The position numbers and the translations under genes were made by a program. A model generated the notes under the pieces. That model was not told the origin of the DNA. It was given only the letters and a program-made list of their open reading frames with translations, and did not search any database. Shown one piece after another: positions 1-8,597 of a stretch of 64,000 nucleotides of DNA. Source of the stretch: Cohnella caldifontis (GTDB taxonomy: Bacteria; Bacillota; Bacilli; Paenibacillales; Paenibacillaceae); assembly GCF_029360585.1 (NCBI RefSeq), contig NZ_JAQZSJ010000001.1, positions 552,048 to 616,047 of the forward strand, written 5' to 3'. The first letter of the stretch is position 1, and each line of letters begins with the position of its first letter.

Positions 1-260
1 ACCAGGTCCGCTTCTTTTAAGGCTTCGAAGCGGTCCGTCGCGACAATGCGCCCCAGCGTCGCTTCCGCTTGCCGCGCACTCAGAATGCCGCGTTCGGTTC
101 CTTCCCGCAAAAAACGGTTGATCGTGGCCAGTCCTCTGGCAGCCTGCTCGCTCGACACGTCGACAAGAACGACCTCCAAACCTTCCTGCGCCATTTTCTG
201 GGCGATGCCGGAACCCATATTCCCGGCCCCGACCACTCCGATTTTCCAGTTTTTGGACAT
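1..260 (-). CDS. 3-hydroxyacyl-CoA dehydrogenase, N-terminal part (cut by window edge)
   Basis: The visible 86 residues begin MSKNWKIGVVGAGNMGSG, a Rossmann NAD-binding loop (GxGxMGxG) typical of 3-hydroxybutyryl/3-hydroxyacyl-CoA dehydrogenases. It continues with a second strand ending in VLVDVS and the helix pattern ATINRFLREGTERG of that family. These enzymes oxidise 3-hydroxyacyl-CoA to 3-ketoacyl-CoA with NAD in beta-oxidation or butyrate metabolism. I chose the ATG at 260 because GGAG sits 7 nt before it, whereas the ATG at 266 lies almost on that ribosome site. The catalytic and C-terminal regions are outside the window, so substrate specificity cannot be judged and a hydroxyisobutyrate-type relative is not fully excluded. 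Confidence 0.8.
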   Translation of the reverse strand, partial: MSKNWKIGVVGAGNMGSGIAQKMAQEGLEVVLVDVSSEQAARGLATINRFLREGTERGILSARQAEATLGRIVATDRFEALKEADL

Positions 261-476
261 CTTCATTCTCCTTCGATTGGACCTCATCTATTGCATGGTT
301 TATCCGCATCCTTCTCGATAGGATTGTAACTTGCGCGTAATTTCTCATGTACCTACACGATGAACGAAAAAACGGAGGCAATTTCATTCCTCCTAAGGGA
401 TGGACCATCCGAACCGCTCTCTGCTGCCGCGATGGCAAGGAATCCAAATATTCGCGGCACGATGGCTCAGCCGAAT
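261..476. other. Intergenic leader of the dehydrogenase gene
   Basis: This non-coding stretch lies upstream of the dehydrogenase start on the minus strand. A possible minus-strand -10 box TACAAT is seen at 323-328, without a good -35. Nothing else recognisable was found. Confidence 0.3.
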
Positions 477-517
477 AAAAAAAGCGTCCACGCGCCGCTT
501 TCGGCCGTGAACGCTTT
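477..517 (-). terminator. Rho-independent terminator of the GH127 gene
   Basis: On the minus strand a 12-bp stem AAAGCGTTCACG / CGTGGACGCTTT (one T-G wobble) is followed by a run of T. It lies about 35 nt past the stop codon of the GH127 gene. Confidence 0.85.
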
Positions 518-551
518 CTCCTATGGCATTGTGATTTGCCTCTGCTTAACG

Positions 552-2540
552 TTAAACTTGCGGCTCCGCGATCCGAAGCCAAACCGCCATTTCTCCGGCT
601 TCCCGGTTATTCCACAAGTAATACGGGATCGCCTTCAGGCGCACGTCTGCGTACGCGGGCCGATCCGCCAGCGGCCGATAGGGCGTATCGCTCTCCCAGG
701 TCCCTTCCTCCCTGCGGCCTGCCGCTTCGACGACGACGGCGCCGCCGGGCAAGCTTCCGTCCGAACGGGCGTCGAGTTTCGTCCCGCGGACGATGGAAAG
801 CGCCGGAAGCAGGCTGCCGTTGTCCGCCTCCTCGAAGCAATAGACGAGCGGCCCGCGCTGAATCGCCGCTTTGCCCGCGTTCGCGCGGATTTCCGGACGG
901 GAGGCGACGAGCTCCGCTTCCAGGCGCGGCTTCCACTCGACGACGTCGCCCGGCGCCCAAGTCCTGCGGATGACGGCATAGCCGTCCGCCGTCTCGAACG
1001 CAGCGTCGGCGCCGTTGATCGAGAGCGACGCTTGCCCGCGGCACCAGGACGGAATGCGGAGCGCCAGCGCAAAGCCGCCGGTCGGCACGGAAGTCAGTTC
1101 GAATCGGACGCGGCCTTCCCAAGGGAGATCCGACTGTTGCGTGAAAGCGACCGGTCCGGACGGCAAGTCGAAACGCGCTTCGCTTCCGATGAACAAGTGC
1201 ACGTACACCGCGTTGTTCTCCGAAGAAGCGGTATACACGTAATCGTTCAGCGAACCGAGCAGCCGCGCGACGTTCGGCGGGCAGCAGGAGCAGCCGAACC
1301 ACGGCTGGCGGACCGCCTTCACGTGGTGCTTGCCCGGATTGCGCTCGGACGCTTCCGGCCATACCTCCAGCGGATTGACGTAGAAGTAGCGTTTGCCGTC
1401 CTGGGACATGCTGCCGATCACGTTATTGTATAAAGCCCGTTCCATCACGTCCGCGTACTCGCCCTTCGCCTCCAGCTGCAGCATGCGGCGGGCGAAGAAA
1501 ATGAGGCCGATCGAAGCGCAAGTCTCCGCGTAAACCGTATCGTTCGGCAGATCGTAGTCGAACGTGAACGCTTCCCCGTGGTGCGTGGAGCCGATCCCGC
1601 CGGTGACGTACATCTGCTTGTTCGTCATGTTGTCCCACAGCCTGCGGCAAGCCGCCAGCAGCTCCCCGTCGCCGGTTAACCGGGCGAGATCGGCCATCGC
1701 GGCGTACATGTACACCGCGCGCACCGAATGGCCGACCGCCTGGTCCTGCTCGCGCACCGGTTTGTGCGCTTGGTTGTAGGCGAGCTGCTCGACGGTCGGG
1801 ATCGGCAGCTTTTTCTGCGCCCAATGGCTGTAACCTTCGCGCCGCTCGCACTCGCAGACGAAAAAGTTCGGCTGCTGTCCCCGCTCGTCGATGAAAAATT
1901 TCGCCAGGTTCAGGTACCGTTCCTCGCCGGTCGTTTGGTACAGCTTGACCAAGGCGAGCTCGATTTCCTGATGGCCGTCGTAGCCCCGAATCTTCCCTTC
2001 TTCCCGTCCGAACACCGAGTCGATATGGTCGGCGAGCTTGCAGGCGACGTCCAGCAGCTTCCGCTTGCCGGTTCCGGCGTAATACGCGACGGCCGCTTCG
2101 ATCATATGCCCGGCGCAATACAGCTCGTGCGCTTCATGAAGGTTCGTCCATTCTTTGCCCGGTTCCTTGACGGTGAAGTAGGTATTCAAATAACCGTCCG
2201 CGCGCTGCGCCTTCGCGACGAGCTCGATGGCTTCGTCCGCGATGCGCTCCAGCTCGGGGTCGGGAAAAGCGGCAAGCGAATAACCGACGGCTTCCAGCCA
2301 TTTGGCGAGGTCGCTGTCCTGAAACACCATGCCCCCGAACTCGCCTTCCTCGAGTCCTGCCGCGATCCGGAAATTCCGGATGGCGCGGCTGGGTTCGGCG
2401 CCGGGAATCCGATCGTTGAGCGCTTCCCACTGGTACGGGATAACGGCCTTTCTCACGAGCTCTTGATAACGGTCCCAGAACGGGTCCCGGATTCGGATCT
2501 CTTCCGTTTTCGCCGGGGTTCCGACGGATCCTTCTGCCAT
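552..2540 (-). CDS. Glycoside hydrolase family 127, beta-L-arabinofuranosidase type
   Basis: The 662-residue protein matches the DUF1680/GH127 family in length and layout: an all-alpha barrel followed by beta-sandwich domains. With the start at 2540 the zinc-thiolate site falls at Glu339 and Cys341 (in YAETCASIG) and Cys419-Cys420 (in CSCCPPN). These line up with Glu338, Cys340, Cys417 and Cys418 of the characterised Bifidobacterium HypBA1, where one cysteine is the nucleophile. It probably removes beta-L-arabinofuranose from arabino-oligosaccharides in the cytoplasm, since no signal peptide is present. The ATG at 2540 has GAGGTGG 8 nt upstream; the GTG at 2552 overlaps that site and is less likely. 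The gene is divergent from an AraC regulator, its likely controller. Confidence 0.9.
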   Translation of the reverse strand: MAEGSVGTPAKTEEIRIRDPFWDRYQELVRKAVIPYQWEALNDRIPGAEPSRAIRNFRIAAGLEEGEFGGMVFQDSDLAKWLEAVGYSLAAFPDPELERIADEAIELVAKAQRADGYLNTYFTVKEPGKEWTNLHEAHELYCAGHMIEAAVAYYAGTGKRKLLDVACKLADHIDSVFGREEGKIRGYDGHQEIELALVKLYQTTGEERYLNLAKFFIDERGQQPNFFVCECERREGYSHWAQKKLPIPTVEQLAYNQAHKPVREQDQAVGHSVRAVYMYAAMADLARLTGDGELLAACRRLWDNMTNKQMYVTGGIGSTHHGEAFTFDYDLPNDTVYAETCASIGLIFFARRMLQLEAKGEYADVMERALYNNVIGSMSQDGKRYFYVNPLEVWPEASERNPGKHHVKAVRQPWFGCSCCPPNVARLLGSLNDYVYTASSENNAVYVHLFIGSEARFDLPSGPVAFTQQSDLPWEGRVRFELTSVPTGGFALALRIPSWCRGQASLSINGADAAFETADGYAVIRRTWAPGDVVEWKPRLEAELVASRPEIRANAGKAAIQRGPLVYCFEEADNGSLLPALSIVRGTKLDARSDGSLPGGAVVVEAAGRREEGTWESDTPYRPLADRPAYADVRLKAIPYYLWNNREAGEMAVWLRIAEPQV

Positions 2541-2675
2541 AATCGCATCCACCTCAATTTATCCGAATTGAAACTTCCCGACTTTCAGTTTATTCTTGTA
2601 GACAGCCCCAAACCAGTGTCTAACCGAACCTTTTTTTATAAAATTTCACACTTGTCGCGAGAGAGGAACTTGCCC
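2541..2675. promoter_or_regulatory. Divergent promoter region, GH127 / AraC regulator
   Basis: These 135 bp separate two divergent genes and must hold both promoters. The stretch is AT-richer than its surroundings (TTTTTTTATAAAATTTC near 2630-2650), with a TATAAA-like box on the plus strand. No clear palindromic operator was seen. The regulator has its GAGAGGA ribosome site at 2661-2667. Confidence 0.5.
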
Positions 2676-3536
2676 ATGGACCCGCAAAACCTGATCGTGA
2701 TGAAGCTGCCTCCGATGCCCTATTATCTCGAAATCGGACGCACCCGCTACGCGCCGGGCGAATCGCATCCGAATCGGCGCAATCTCGGCGTGTTCGATTG
2801 GCTGTTTCTCTTGAAGGGGACGCTGTTTCTCGGAGAGGACGAAAAAACTTGGGAAGTTTCGCAAGGACAATCGCTGCTGCTGCTCCCGGACCGCTATCAT
2901 TACACGACGGAGCCGTGCCGGGAGGAGACGGAATTTTACTGGGTCCATTTCGATTTCCGGGGAAACCACCATTGGCACGGCGAGACGGATGATGCCGTCC
3001 CCATGCGGAACGCTTGGGCCAATCCGGGCAAACTGAGCATTCCGCAGTACGCGGCTCCCCGATCGTTCGCCAGGGCGGAGCTGCTCCTCGGGCAACTGCT
3101 GGAAAGCTCGGGGGAGCGGCGCTCGAACGCGTATTGGAAAGAGCAGCAGCTATTCCTGGAGCTGCTGCAGGAAATGGACGAGCCGGCGTTCGGCGGCCGA
3201 GCCTCCGTCACCGCCCGGAAGCTCGCGGAGCGGATCGAGACTTACTTGCGCCAGCATTATCAAACGGAGCTGACGAACGAAATGCTGGCCGACGCGTTCC
3301 ATTTCCATCCCAACTACATCGTCCGGTGCATGAAAGAAATGTACCGCTGCACCCCGATGGAATATTTGCACCGGTATCGCATCGAGCAGGCGAAGCTTCT
3401 GCTCATCAAGACGGAATGGCCGATGGCGCTCGTGGCCGAACAGGTCGGTTTCCGCACGGCCCCGTATTTCTCCAACTGCTTCAAACGACAAACGGGCTTG
3501 TCGCCGCTCGCGTTCCGGAAACGGCATTCCGAGTGA
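2676..3536 (+). CDS. AraC-family transcriptional regulator
   Basis: This 286-residue protein has an N-terminal cupin-like ligand-binding half (about 1-150, with the DWLFLLKG and LLLPDRYHY segments of AraC_binding domains). A C-terminal double helix-turn-helix follows (about 190-285; EMLADAFHFHPNYIVRCMKE and VAEQVGFRTAPYFSNCFKR). Such proteins bind a sugar and activate adjacent catabolic genes. The start at 2676 is set by GAGAGGA 8 nt upstream; a much longer open frame upstream is antisense to GH127. Regulation of the divergent arabinofuranosidase is inferred from position only. Confidence 0.9.
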   Translation: MDPQNLIVMKLPPMPYYLEIGRTRYAPGESHPNRRNLGVFDWLFLLKGTLFLGEDEKTWEVSQGQSLLLLPDRYHYTTEPCREETEFYWVHFDFRGNHHWHGETDDAVPMRNAWANPGKLSIPQYAAPRSFARAELLLGQLLESSGERRSNAYWKEQQLFLELLQEMDEPAFGGRASVTARKLAERIETYLRQHYQTELTNEMLADAFHFHPNYIVRCMKEMYRCTPMEYLHRYRIEQAKLLLIKTEWPMALVAEQVGFRTAPYFSNCFKRQTGLSPLAFRKRHSE

Positions 3537-3774
3537 AGGCAGCGTTTCCTCGGGATGTTGGGGCGCGGATTTTCCTCTTGGAGTTCGGGGGGCGTTAAGA
3601 AAGAAAGTTTCTTATCTCCCCTTCGAAAGCTGGGGTTCGGGGTTCGACACCCGTCCGCTATGTGGTAAAACCCGCCAACTTCCCGCCTCGCAATCGCCGT
3701 AGGATTGGAAAATGCCGCCGCAATCGAAAAATAGGCATGAATAGTTCGGCCGGAGCCTAACATGCGCTGAAAAC
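3537..3774. other. Non-coding gap between convergent genes
   Basis: No plausible gene is present. A short inverted repeat TAAGAAA/TTTCTTA (3596-3614) and a tRNA T-arm-like string around 3639-3653 were seen, but no complete RNA gene could be built from them. The gap ends in the bidirectional terminator at 3775-3807. Confidence 0.6.
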
Positions 3775-3807
3775 CCGAAAAACCCTTGCCCCGCAAGGGT
3801 TTTTCGG
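3775..3807. terminator. Bidirectional terminator hairpin
   Basis: A perfect 15-bp inverted repeat (CCGAAAAACCCTTGC, loop CCC, GCAAGGGTTTTTCGG) carries A and T runs inside the stem, so it can stop transcription both ways. It sits between the AraC gene and the convergent DUF6807 gene. The same stem recurs at 24039-24070. Confidence 0.85.
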
Positions 3808-3851
3808 CAATGAACGGCCTGTAGCGCATCGGCGGCTCATGGCGGTACCGC

Positions 3852-4733
3852 TCAACCGGCGCTCGGAAAAAGCTTCGCGTACAGCCGGGCCAACGAGTCC
3901 CGGTCCGCTTGGCCGTCGTGCACGTAAAGGGCGTACCGCAGCCGGAGACTTTCGCCGGTCTTCAAGGTCAGCGGCGCATCTTGCAGGAAGGCGGCCTGAA
4001 GAAACTGCATGTCCTTGTAATCGTAGGTCAGCATCGGAGACGGATGGCGGGGATTATCCGGATCGTTCATGATGCAGATCCCCGCCCACGGCCGGTCGGT
4101 GAACCCGTCTACCCGCCCGGCGTAATCGCACCAGGCGAACGGCTTGTTGTGCGTCTCCTCTGCCGAAAACACGCCTTGGTCCGTCGTGATGACGGGCCCC
4201 AGGAAATTGCGGGCCAAACGGCACGACAGCCCGGCATAGCCGCCCCAAGGCGTCTTGTCGGTCACCTCGGTGCGGTCCAGGACGACGTCTCCCGCGGTTG
4301 GCCGGAACGACGCTTCCCAGCGGATCGCGTATCCCCCGGATTCGACGGGTTCGATCTCGACCCGGCGCTCCTCGCTCAGCAAGGCGTTCCCCTCGTACGT
4401 GACGTAATCGAGGGATTGCCGGAAGCCGACCGACCCGTCCGCCAGCGGTTCGAACGCCCGCGTCACGGCCACGTTGCGCTTGCCGTCGTACATGGACTCC
4501 CAGAAATTGAGGCCGTTCAAGTATTTCCAGGAAAAGAACAAGCCGGGATGCCACGGATGGTCCCACGGCCGATACAGCGCGATGTCGCGGCCGGCCGGCG
4601 TGAGCACCCGCCGGAAAGACGGGTTCGGATCTTCCGCCTCCCCGTATACGTATTCCAACAGCGTACGGCCGCCGGACGCGACCCGCCACGCCGCGTTTTG
4701 TTGTTCGTACGCGGTGCTTAACTCCATCCCCAT
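3852..4733 (-). CDS. DUF6807 family protein (PmoA-like fold annotation), sugar locus
   Basis: The 293-residue protein has features of the DUF6807 family, often listed as methane oxygenase PmoA: YRPWDHPWHPGLFFSW near the N-terminus, WESMYDGKRNV, and a late GICIMNDPDNPRHP segment. The biochemical role of the family is not established; members commonly sit beside Gfo/Idh oxidoreductases in carbohydrate loci, as here. The methane-oxygenase label is almost certainly misleading for this cytosolic protein, which has no membrane segments. The ATG at 4733 follows AAGGGGGG by about 11 nt, and the gene lies 17 bp behind the oxidoreductase, implying one transcript. Confidence 0.75.
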   Translation of the reverse strand: MGMELSTAYEQQNAAWRVASGGRTLLEYVYGEAEDPNPSFRRVLTPAGRDIALYRPWDHPWHPGLFFSWKYLNGLNFWESMYDGKRNVAVTRAFEPLADGSVGFRQSLDYVTYEGNALLSEERRVEIEPVESGGYAIRWEASFRPTAGDVVLDRTEVTDKTPWGGYAGLSCRLARNFLGPVITTDQGVFSAEETHNKPFAWCDYAGRVDGFTDRPWAGICIMNDPDNPRHPSPMLTYDYKDMQFLQAAFLQDAPLTLKTGESLRLRYALYVHDGQADRDSLARLYAKLFPSAG

Positions 4734-4750
4734 GATGCGGAATTCCCCCC

Positions 4751-5797
4751 TTAACGCGATTCCAAGCCCGCGGCGATCGTCCGGTTGACCGGTTTGCCCG
4801 TTCTGCCGGATTCGTACATCATCTCGGTCAACTCGATCGTCTTGACGATCTCCCGTCCGTCCGTCTCCGGCGTCCGGCCGTTCTTCAGGCAATCGAGGAA
4901 ATGCCGCATTTGATTCGTCTGCGCATGGCCCGCCATGCCCGGGGCGTGCCGTTCGATCTCCACCCGCTCGTATCCCGCCTCGGGATCCTCGGAGCGCGAA
5001 GCCGAACGGATCCATAAGCCCGTCTCGCCTTGCCAGGGTCCGAAAAACATCGTCCCCCGTTCGCCGTATACGTACAGCATGCCGTTATCCGGCGGGTAAA
5101 ACGGCGTATAGCCGGTAAAGAGATGGCCGATCGCGCCGCCGTCGAAGCGAAGCTGGCACATCGCCCAGTTCTCGGCTCCGTCCGATGACCAATCGTCCGT
5201 GAACAGCTGCTTCGTGAACACTTCCTCGACTTCGCCGACGATGTAACGGAGCGCGTCCACGTTATGGATGGCGAGCGACACGATCGCGCCGCCGCCGGCT
5301 AGGTCTCCGTTATAGATCCAACTCCCTTTCGGGAACGAAGGTCGGAAATTGAGCAGCCATTCCGTGCGCACGGCGCGGATCGCCCCGAGCTCGCCGCTTT
5401 CGACGATCCGTTTGGCGGCGACGCACCAAGGCGTATAGCGCCAGTTGTGCGCGACCATCAGCGTTTTGCCGGTCCGCTCCGACGCTTCGATCATGCGCCG
5501 GCATTCGGCGACGGAACGGGCCATCGGCTTCTCGATCAGCACGTGTTTGCCTGCCTCAAGCGCCCGGATCGTCATGTCGGCGTGCAGGTGGTGCGGGATC
5601 GCGAGCACGACGGCGTCCGCGTCCGAGTCCCGGAACATGCGGTCCGGATCGTCGAACGCGGCGCACTTTCCTTCGAATGCCCCGCGTTTCGCGGGATCCA
5701 TGTCGCAAACGGCGGTGAGCTCGGCGTCCTCCAGCTCCTCCACGGCGCGGACATGCTGTTGGCCGGGCCACCCCAAACCGACGATTCCGATTTTCAT
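4751..5797 (-). CDS. Gfo/Idh/MocA-family NAD(P)-dependent oxidoreductase
   Basis: 348 residues, the usual length for the family. The N-terminal Rossmann motif GIVGLGWPG (residues 4-12), the signature EKPMA (89-93) and the active-site helix GGGAIVSLAIHNVD (168-181, with the catalytic-type His178) are all present. Family members oxidise or epimerise sugars, inositols or sugar acids. The exact substrate cannot be read from sequence. It is flanked by a GH63-like hydrolase and a DUF6807 gene on the same strand, so it probably processes the sugar imported by the ABC system at 7713-10924. Confidence 0.9.
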   Translation of the reverse strand: MKIGIVGLGWPGQQHVRAVEELEDAELTAVCDMDPAKRGAFEGKCAAFDDPDRMFRDSDADAVVLAIPHHLHADMTIRALEAGKHVLIEKPMARSVAECRRMIEASERTGKTLMVAHNWRYTPWCVAAKRIVESGELGAIRAVRTEWLLNFRPSFPKGSWIYNGDLAGGGAIVSLAIHNVDALRYIVGEVEEVFTKQLFTDDWSSDGAENWAMCQLRFDGGAIGHLFTGYTPFYPPDNGMLYVYGERGTMFFGPWQGETGLWIRSASRSEDPEAGYERVEIERHAPGMAGHAQTNQMRHFLDCLKNGRTPETDGREIVKTIELTEMMYESGRTGKPVNRTIAAGLESR

Positions 5798-5849
5798 ATG
5801 AAGTCCCCCATTCGATCGTGGTCAACGGAAACGCGCAAAAGTCCGCGGT

Positions 5850-7673
5850 TTACGGCGCCGCCGCGAAGCCCCGCTCCATCAGCGCGATGAACGCCAGCAG
5901 CCCGCCCCAATGGTAGTATCGGTCGCTGTTCGGCACGTCGCAGCCTTCTCCCGTGCCGCCGTTGTAGTTCTCGTGCACGTGGCCGTGCTCCCGCCATTCC
6001 TTGAGGATCAGCGCCGCCGACTTCTCCGCGACCAGGCGGGCCGCCTCGGTTTCTCCCTGCTTGCGAAGCCCCAGATAGACGAGCAGGTTCATCGGCGCCC
6101 AAATGCGGCCCCGCCAATAATCTTGATCCGGGTAGGCGGGATCGTTCCGCGAAATGGACGGCAGCACCCAATCGCCCCAGAACTCGTCCGGGTTGTACAA
6201 GTGCTCCTCGACCATGCGGCGGACTTGCCTGCGGGTCACGTAGGGCGTCAGCATCGGGTAGAAATTCGTCGGGGCCAGGCGGCCGCTGAAAGCGCCGGTA
6301 TCGGTGCGAAGATTGCGGAAAATGCCGGTCTCCTCGTCCCACAACCGCTGCAGGCCGGCGCCGAACCGGTTCGCCAGCGCCCGCAGGACGGCGGATCGCT
6401 CCGTCTTGCCGAGAATGTCGGCGATCTCCGCCAGCGCCAGGCAATCCATGACGTAAAGTCCCATGAGTCCGGCATCGGCCAGCTCCAGCGCGTTTTTCTC
6501 CCGGTTGAACGGGATCCCGTCGTACAGCGGGGAGTTGTCGAGCCCGGACTCGAGAGCCGCCCCGAACGTGTCGTTGACGCCGGCGGTCTCCCATTCGTTG
6601 CCGGTCAGCGGCTCCATCGGATCGGAGCCCCATGCCAGGAGCCCGTCTTCGATCTGGCGGTGCTCCGGCCACCAGGCGTTCCATTTCCATAGCTGCTCGA
6701 ACACTTCTTCCAGCAGCCAGCGATCGCCGTGCTTGCGGTACAGCTGCAGCACGACGAACGAACCGACGGGCGGCTGGGACCGGTCGCGGGAGACGTTCAC
6801 CCCCGACCAGTCGTAGTTCGGGACGAAGCCTGCCTCTACGGCGGACCGCGTGATTTCCACCGCGTTGGCGTAAGCGAGCGGCCGGTTGTCTTCCATGCAC
6901 ATGTATGCGGCGAAATAGGTATCCCAGCAGAACAGCTTATACCCTTGATCGTTCCAAATCCGGCTCACGGGCGTGATCACCCGGCCGAACTTGGGATCGT
7001 AAACCGTATCCCACGCCAGGCAAGTCTGCATGGCGGTCCACAGCTCGCCCGCCTCGCGGTATTCCGCGGTCCGGGCTTCCAGCTTCGACCGGGCATGGGC
7101 GACGATGTCCTTGATCTCCGCCAGCGTGCGCCGTTTCCCCGCCGACAGCCCGACGGCGCCCGTCAGCCGCTGCGCCAGGTACGGCCCGGCCGCGGAAACA
7201 TGGTATTCCTCGACCAAAGACCCGGATGGATAAACGCCGATCGTCCGGTCCGGGAATACGGCTTCCGCCGCGTCCCTTTCCGGCGAGAGCCTGACGAAAC
7301 CCTCCCGGTTCCAAAGCACGCCGCATTCCGCGACCAGAACGGCGGGGACGGGCTGGTTCCGAAGCGGGGTCGCGAGCAGCACCCAATCGTCGCCGTCCGC
7401 GGCGCTTTCCACCCGGAGTTCGATATCCTGCCAGGTGACGGTCAGCTCCGTGTACGTGCCGTCATAGGATCGGATGCCGGGCCGGACGGTCTCTTGCCCC
7501 GCCCCTTGGCGCCCGATCAACGCTTCGCGGAGATAACGTCCTTCGCGGTACTCTTTGATCCCGATTTGAACGGAGAGCCCGCGCGGAAGCAGAACGTGCG
7601 CCATGACGCTGCGCGTATGCCACGTATTCCAGCCGGAAGCCAGGGATTGCTGAAGCTGCGTATATTCGGACAT
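5850..7673 (-). CDS. GH63-like (mannosylglycerate hydrolase / trehalase-like) glycosidase
   Basis: 607 residues with an N-terminal beta domain (about 1-200) and an (alpha/alpha)6 barrel (about 205-605). Characteristic segments are FCWDTYFAAYM (248-258), WETAGVNDTFG and ESGLDNSP (361-382), WRGRIWAPMN and HENYNGGTGEG with YYHWGGLLAF near the end. These are hallmarks of the GH63/MGH clan of inverting glycosidases; the acidic residues in ESGLDNSP and HENYN are the likely catalytic pair. No signal peptide is present, so it should act on imported oligosaccharide. The substrate is unknown. It lies directly downstream of the two permease genes. Confidence 0.85.
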   Translation of the reverse strand: MSEYTQLQQSLASGWNTWHTRSVMAHVLLPRGLSVQIGIKEYREGRYLREALIGRQGAGQETVRPGIRSYDGTYTELTVTWQDIELRVESAADGDDWVLLATPLRNQPVPAVLVAECGVLWNREGFVRLSPERDAAEAVFPDRTIGVYPSGSLVEEYHVSAAGPYLAQRLTGAVGLSAGKRRTLAEIKDIVAHARSKLEARTAEYREAGELWTAMQTCLAWDTVYDPKFGRVITPVSRIWNDQGYKLFCWDTYFAAYMCMEDNRPLAYANAVEITRSAVEAGFVPNYDWSGVNVSRDRSQPPVGSFVVLQLYRKHGDRWLLEEVFEQLWKWNAWWPEHRQIEDGLLAWGSDPMEPLTGNEWETAGVNDTFGAALESGLDNSPLYDGIPFNREKNALELADAGLMGLYVMDCLALAEIADILGKTERSAVLRALANRFGAGLQRLWDEETGIFRNLRTDTGAFSGRLAPTNFYPMLTPYVTRRQVRRMVEEHLYNPDEFWGDWVLPSISRNDPAYPDQDYWRGRIWAPMNLLVYLGLRKQGETEAARLVAEKSAALILKEWREHGHVHENYNGGTGEGCDVPNSDRYYHWGGLLAFIALMERGFAAAP

Positions 7674-7712
7674 TCGTACGGCCTCCTTTTTTGCCGGGCA
7701 GAACGAAGGGCT

Positions 7713-8597
7713 CTATTTAATGCCCGTGAGCGTAATGCCTTCCACGATTTGCCGCTGGCCGAAAAAGAACACGACCAGACAAGGAACGAGCGAAACGACG
7801 CTGAATGCCATCATGTAATGCCACTGCACGTTGAACTGCGTCCGGAGGAACTGGATGCCGAGCTGCAGCGTGGCTTTGTCCGGATCGGTCAGGAAAATCA
7901 GCGGGCCGAGGAAGTCGTTCCACGTATAAAAGAAAGAAAAGATGGCGACGACGACGAGCGCGGGTTTCAGGTTGGGCACGACGACGTTCCACAGCACCCG
8001 CGGCAGGCCGGCTCCGTCGATGCGGGCCGCCTCCTCCAGCTCCTTCGGAATGCCCATGACGAACTGGCGAAGCAGGAAGATGGAGAACGCGTCCCCGAAG
8101 AACGAAGGAACCCAGAGCGGGAGAAACGTGTTGTACCAGCCGATTTCCTTGAAGAGGATGAACAGCGGCACCATCGTCACCGCCCAGGGCACCATCATCG
8201 TCGACAGCAAGATGACGAACAGCACGTTTTTGCCGCGCGCCCGGTATTTCGCGAATCCGTAGGCCACGAGCGTGCAGGAGATCAGCTTGCCGGCGATGTT
8301 CATGACCGTGATGTACGCCGTATTCCCCATATAGCGGAAAACCGGGTATTGCCGGAATAGTTCGACGTAGTTGTTCCATTGGAATTTTTCCGGCAGCAGC
8401 CTCAGATCGAGGCTCATCACCTCGTGCGGCGCCTTCAGGGACGTGGACAGCATCCACAGCAGCGGGAAGATCAGAAACGCCGAAAACAAGCAAAGCAACA
8501 GGAAGACGACGATCCGGGACGCCTTGATCCGGCCCGAACGCCGGCGGGCGGCGGAAGCCGCGGCCGTCTCGCCGCCGGTACTCGCCATGATGCTCAT
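7713..8597 (-). CDS. Carbohydrate ABC transporter permease, MalG type
   Basis: 294 residues with six predicted membrane spans, beginning with VVFLLLCLFSAFLIFPLLWML. The cytoplasmic EAA loop reads EELEEAARIDGAGLPRVLW, where the ATPase docks. It ends GITLTGIK, as MalG-type permeases do. The ATG at 8597 overlaps the stop of the partner permease in an ATGA arrangement, indicating translational coupling. As with most Gram-positive importers of this class, no ATPase gene lies here, so a shared MsmX-type ATPase elsewhere is inferred. Confidence 0.95.
   Translation of the reverse strand: MSIMASTGGETAAASAARRRSGRIKASRIVVFLLLCLFSAFLIFPLLWMLSTSLKAPHEVMSLDLRLLPEKFQWNNYVELFRQYPVFRYMGNTAYITVMNIAGKLISCTLVAYGFAKYRARGKNVLFVILLSTMMVPWAVTMVPLFILFKEIGWYNTFLPLWVPSFFGDAFSIFLLRQFVMGIPKELEEAARIDGAGLPRVLWNVVVPNLKPALVVVAIFSFFYTWNDFLGPLIFLTDPDKATLQLGIQFLRTQFNVQWHYMMAFSVVSLVPCLVVFFFGQRQIVEGITLTGIK

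Noticed and set aside
360..1433. Long plus-strand open frame opposite the GH127 gene
   Set aside because: It is antisense to a clear enzyme gene, has arginine-rich low-complexity translation and no ribosome site; it is a shadow of high-GC codon usage.
3565..3658. Class II tRNA-like or tRNA-Sec-like gene
   Set aside because: A T-loop-like TTCGACA, a partial acceptor pairing and a 7-nt loop are present, but the T-stem has mismatches, the anticodon loop lacks U33, and no proper D-arm or CCA is found.
3852..4733. Methane/ammonia oxygenase subunit
   Set aside because: The family is sometimes labelled PmoA, but this protein has no membrane spans and sits in a sugar locus; the label was not used.
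6729..8360. 543-codon plus-strand frame opposite the GH63-like and permease genes
   Set aside because: It crosses two well-supported genes on the other strand and encodes no recognisable domain.
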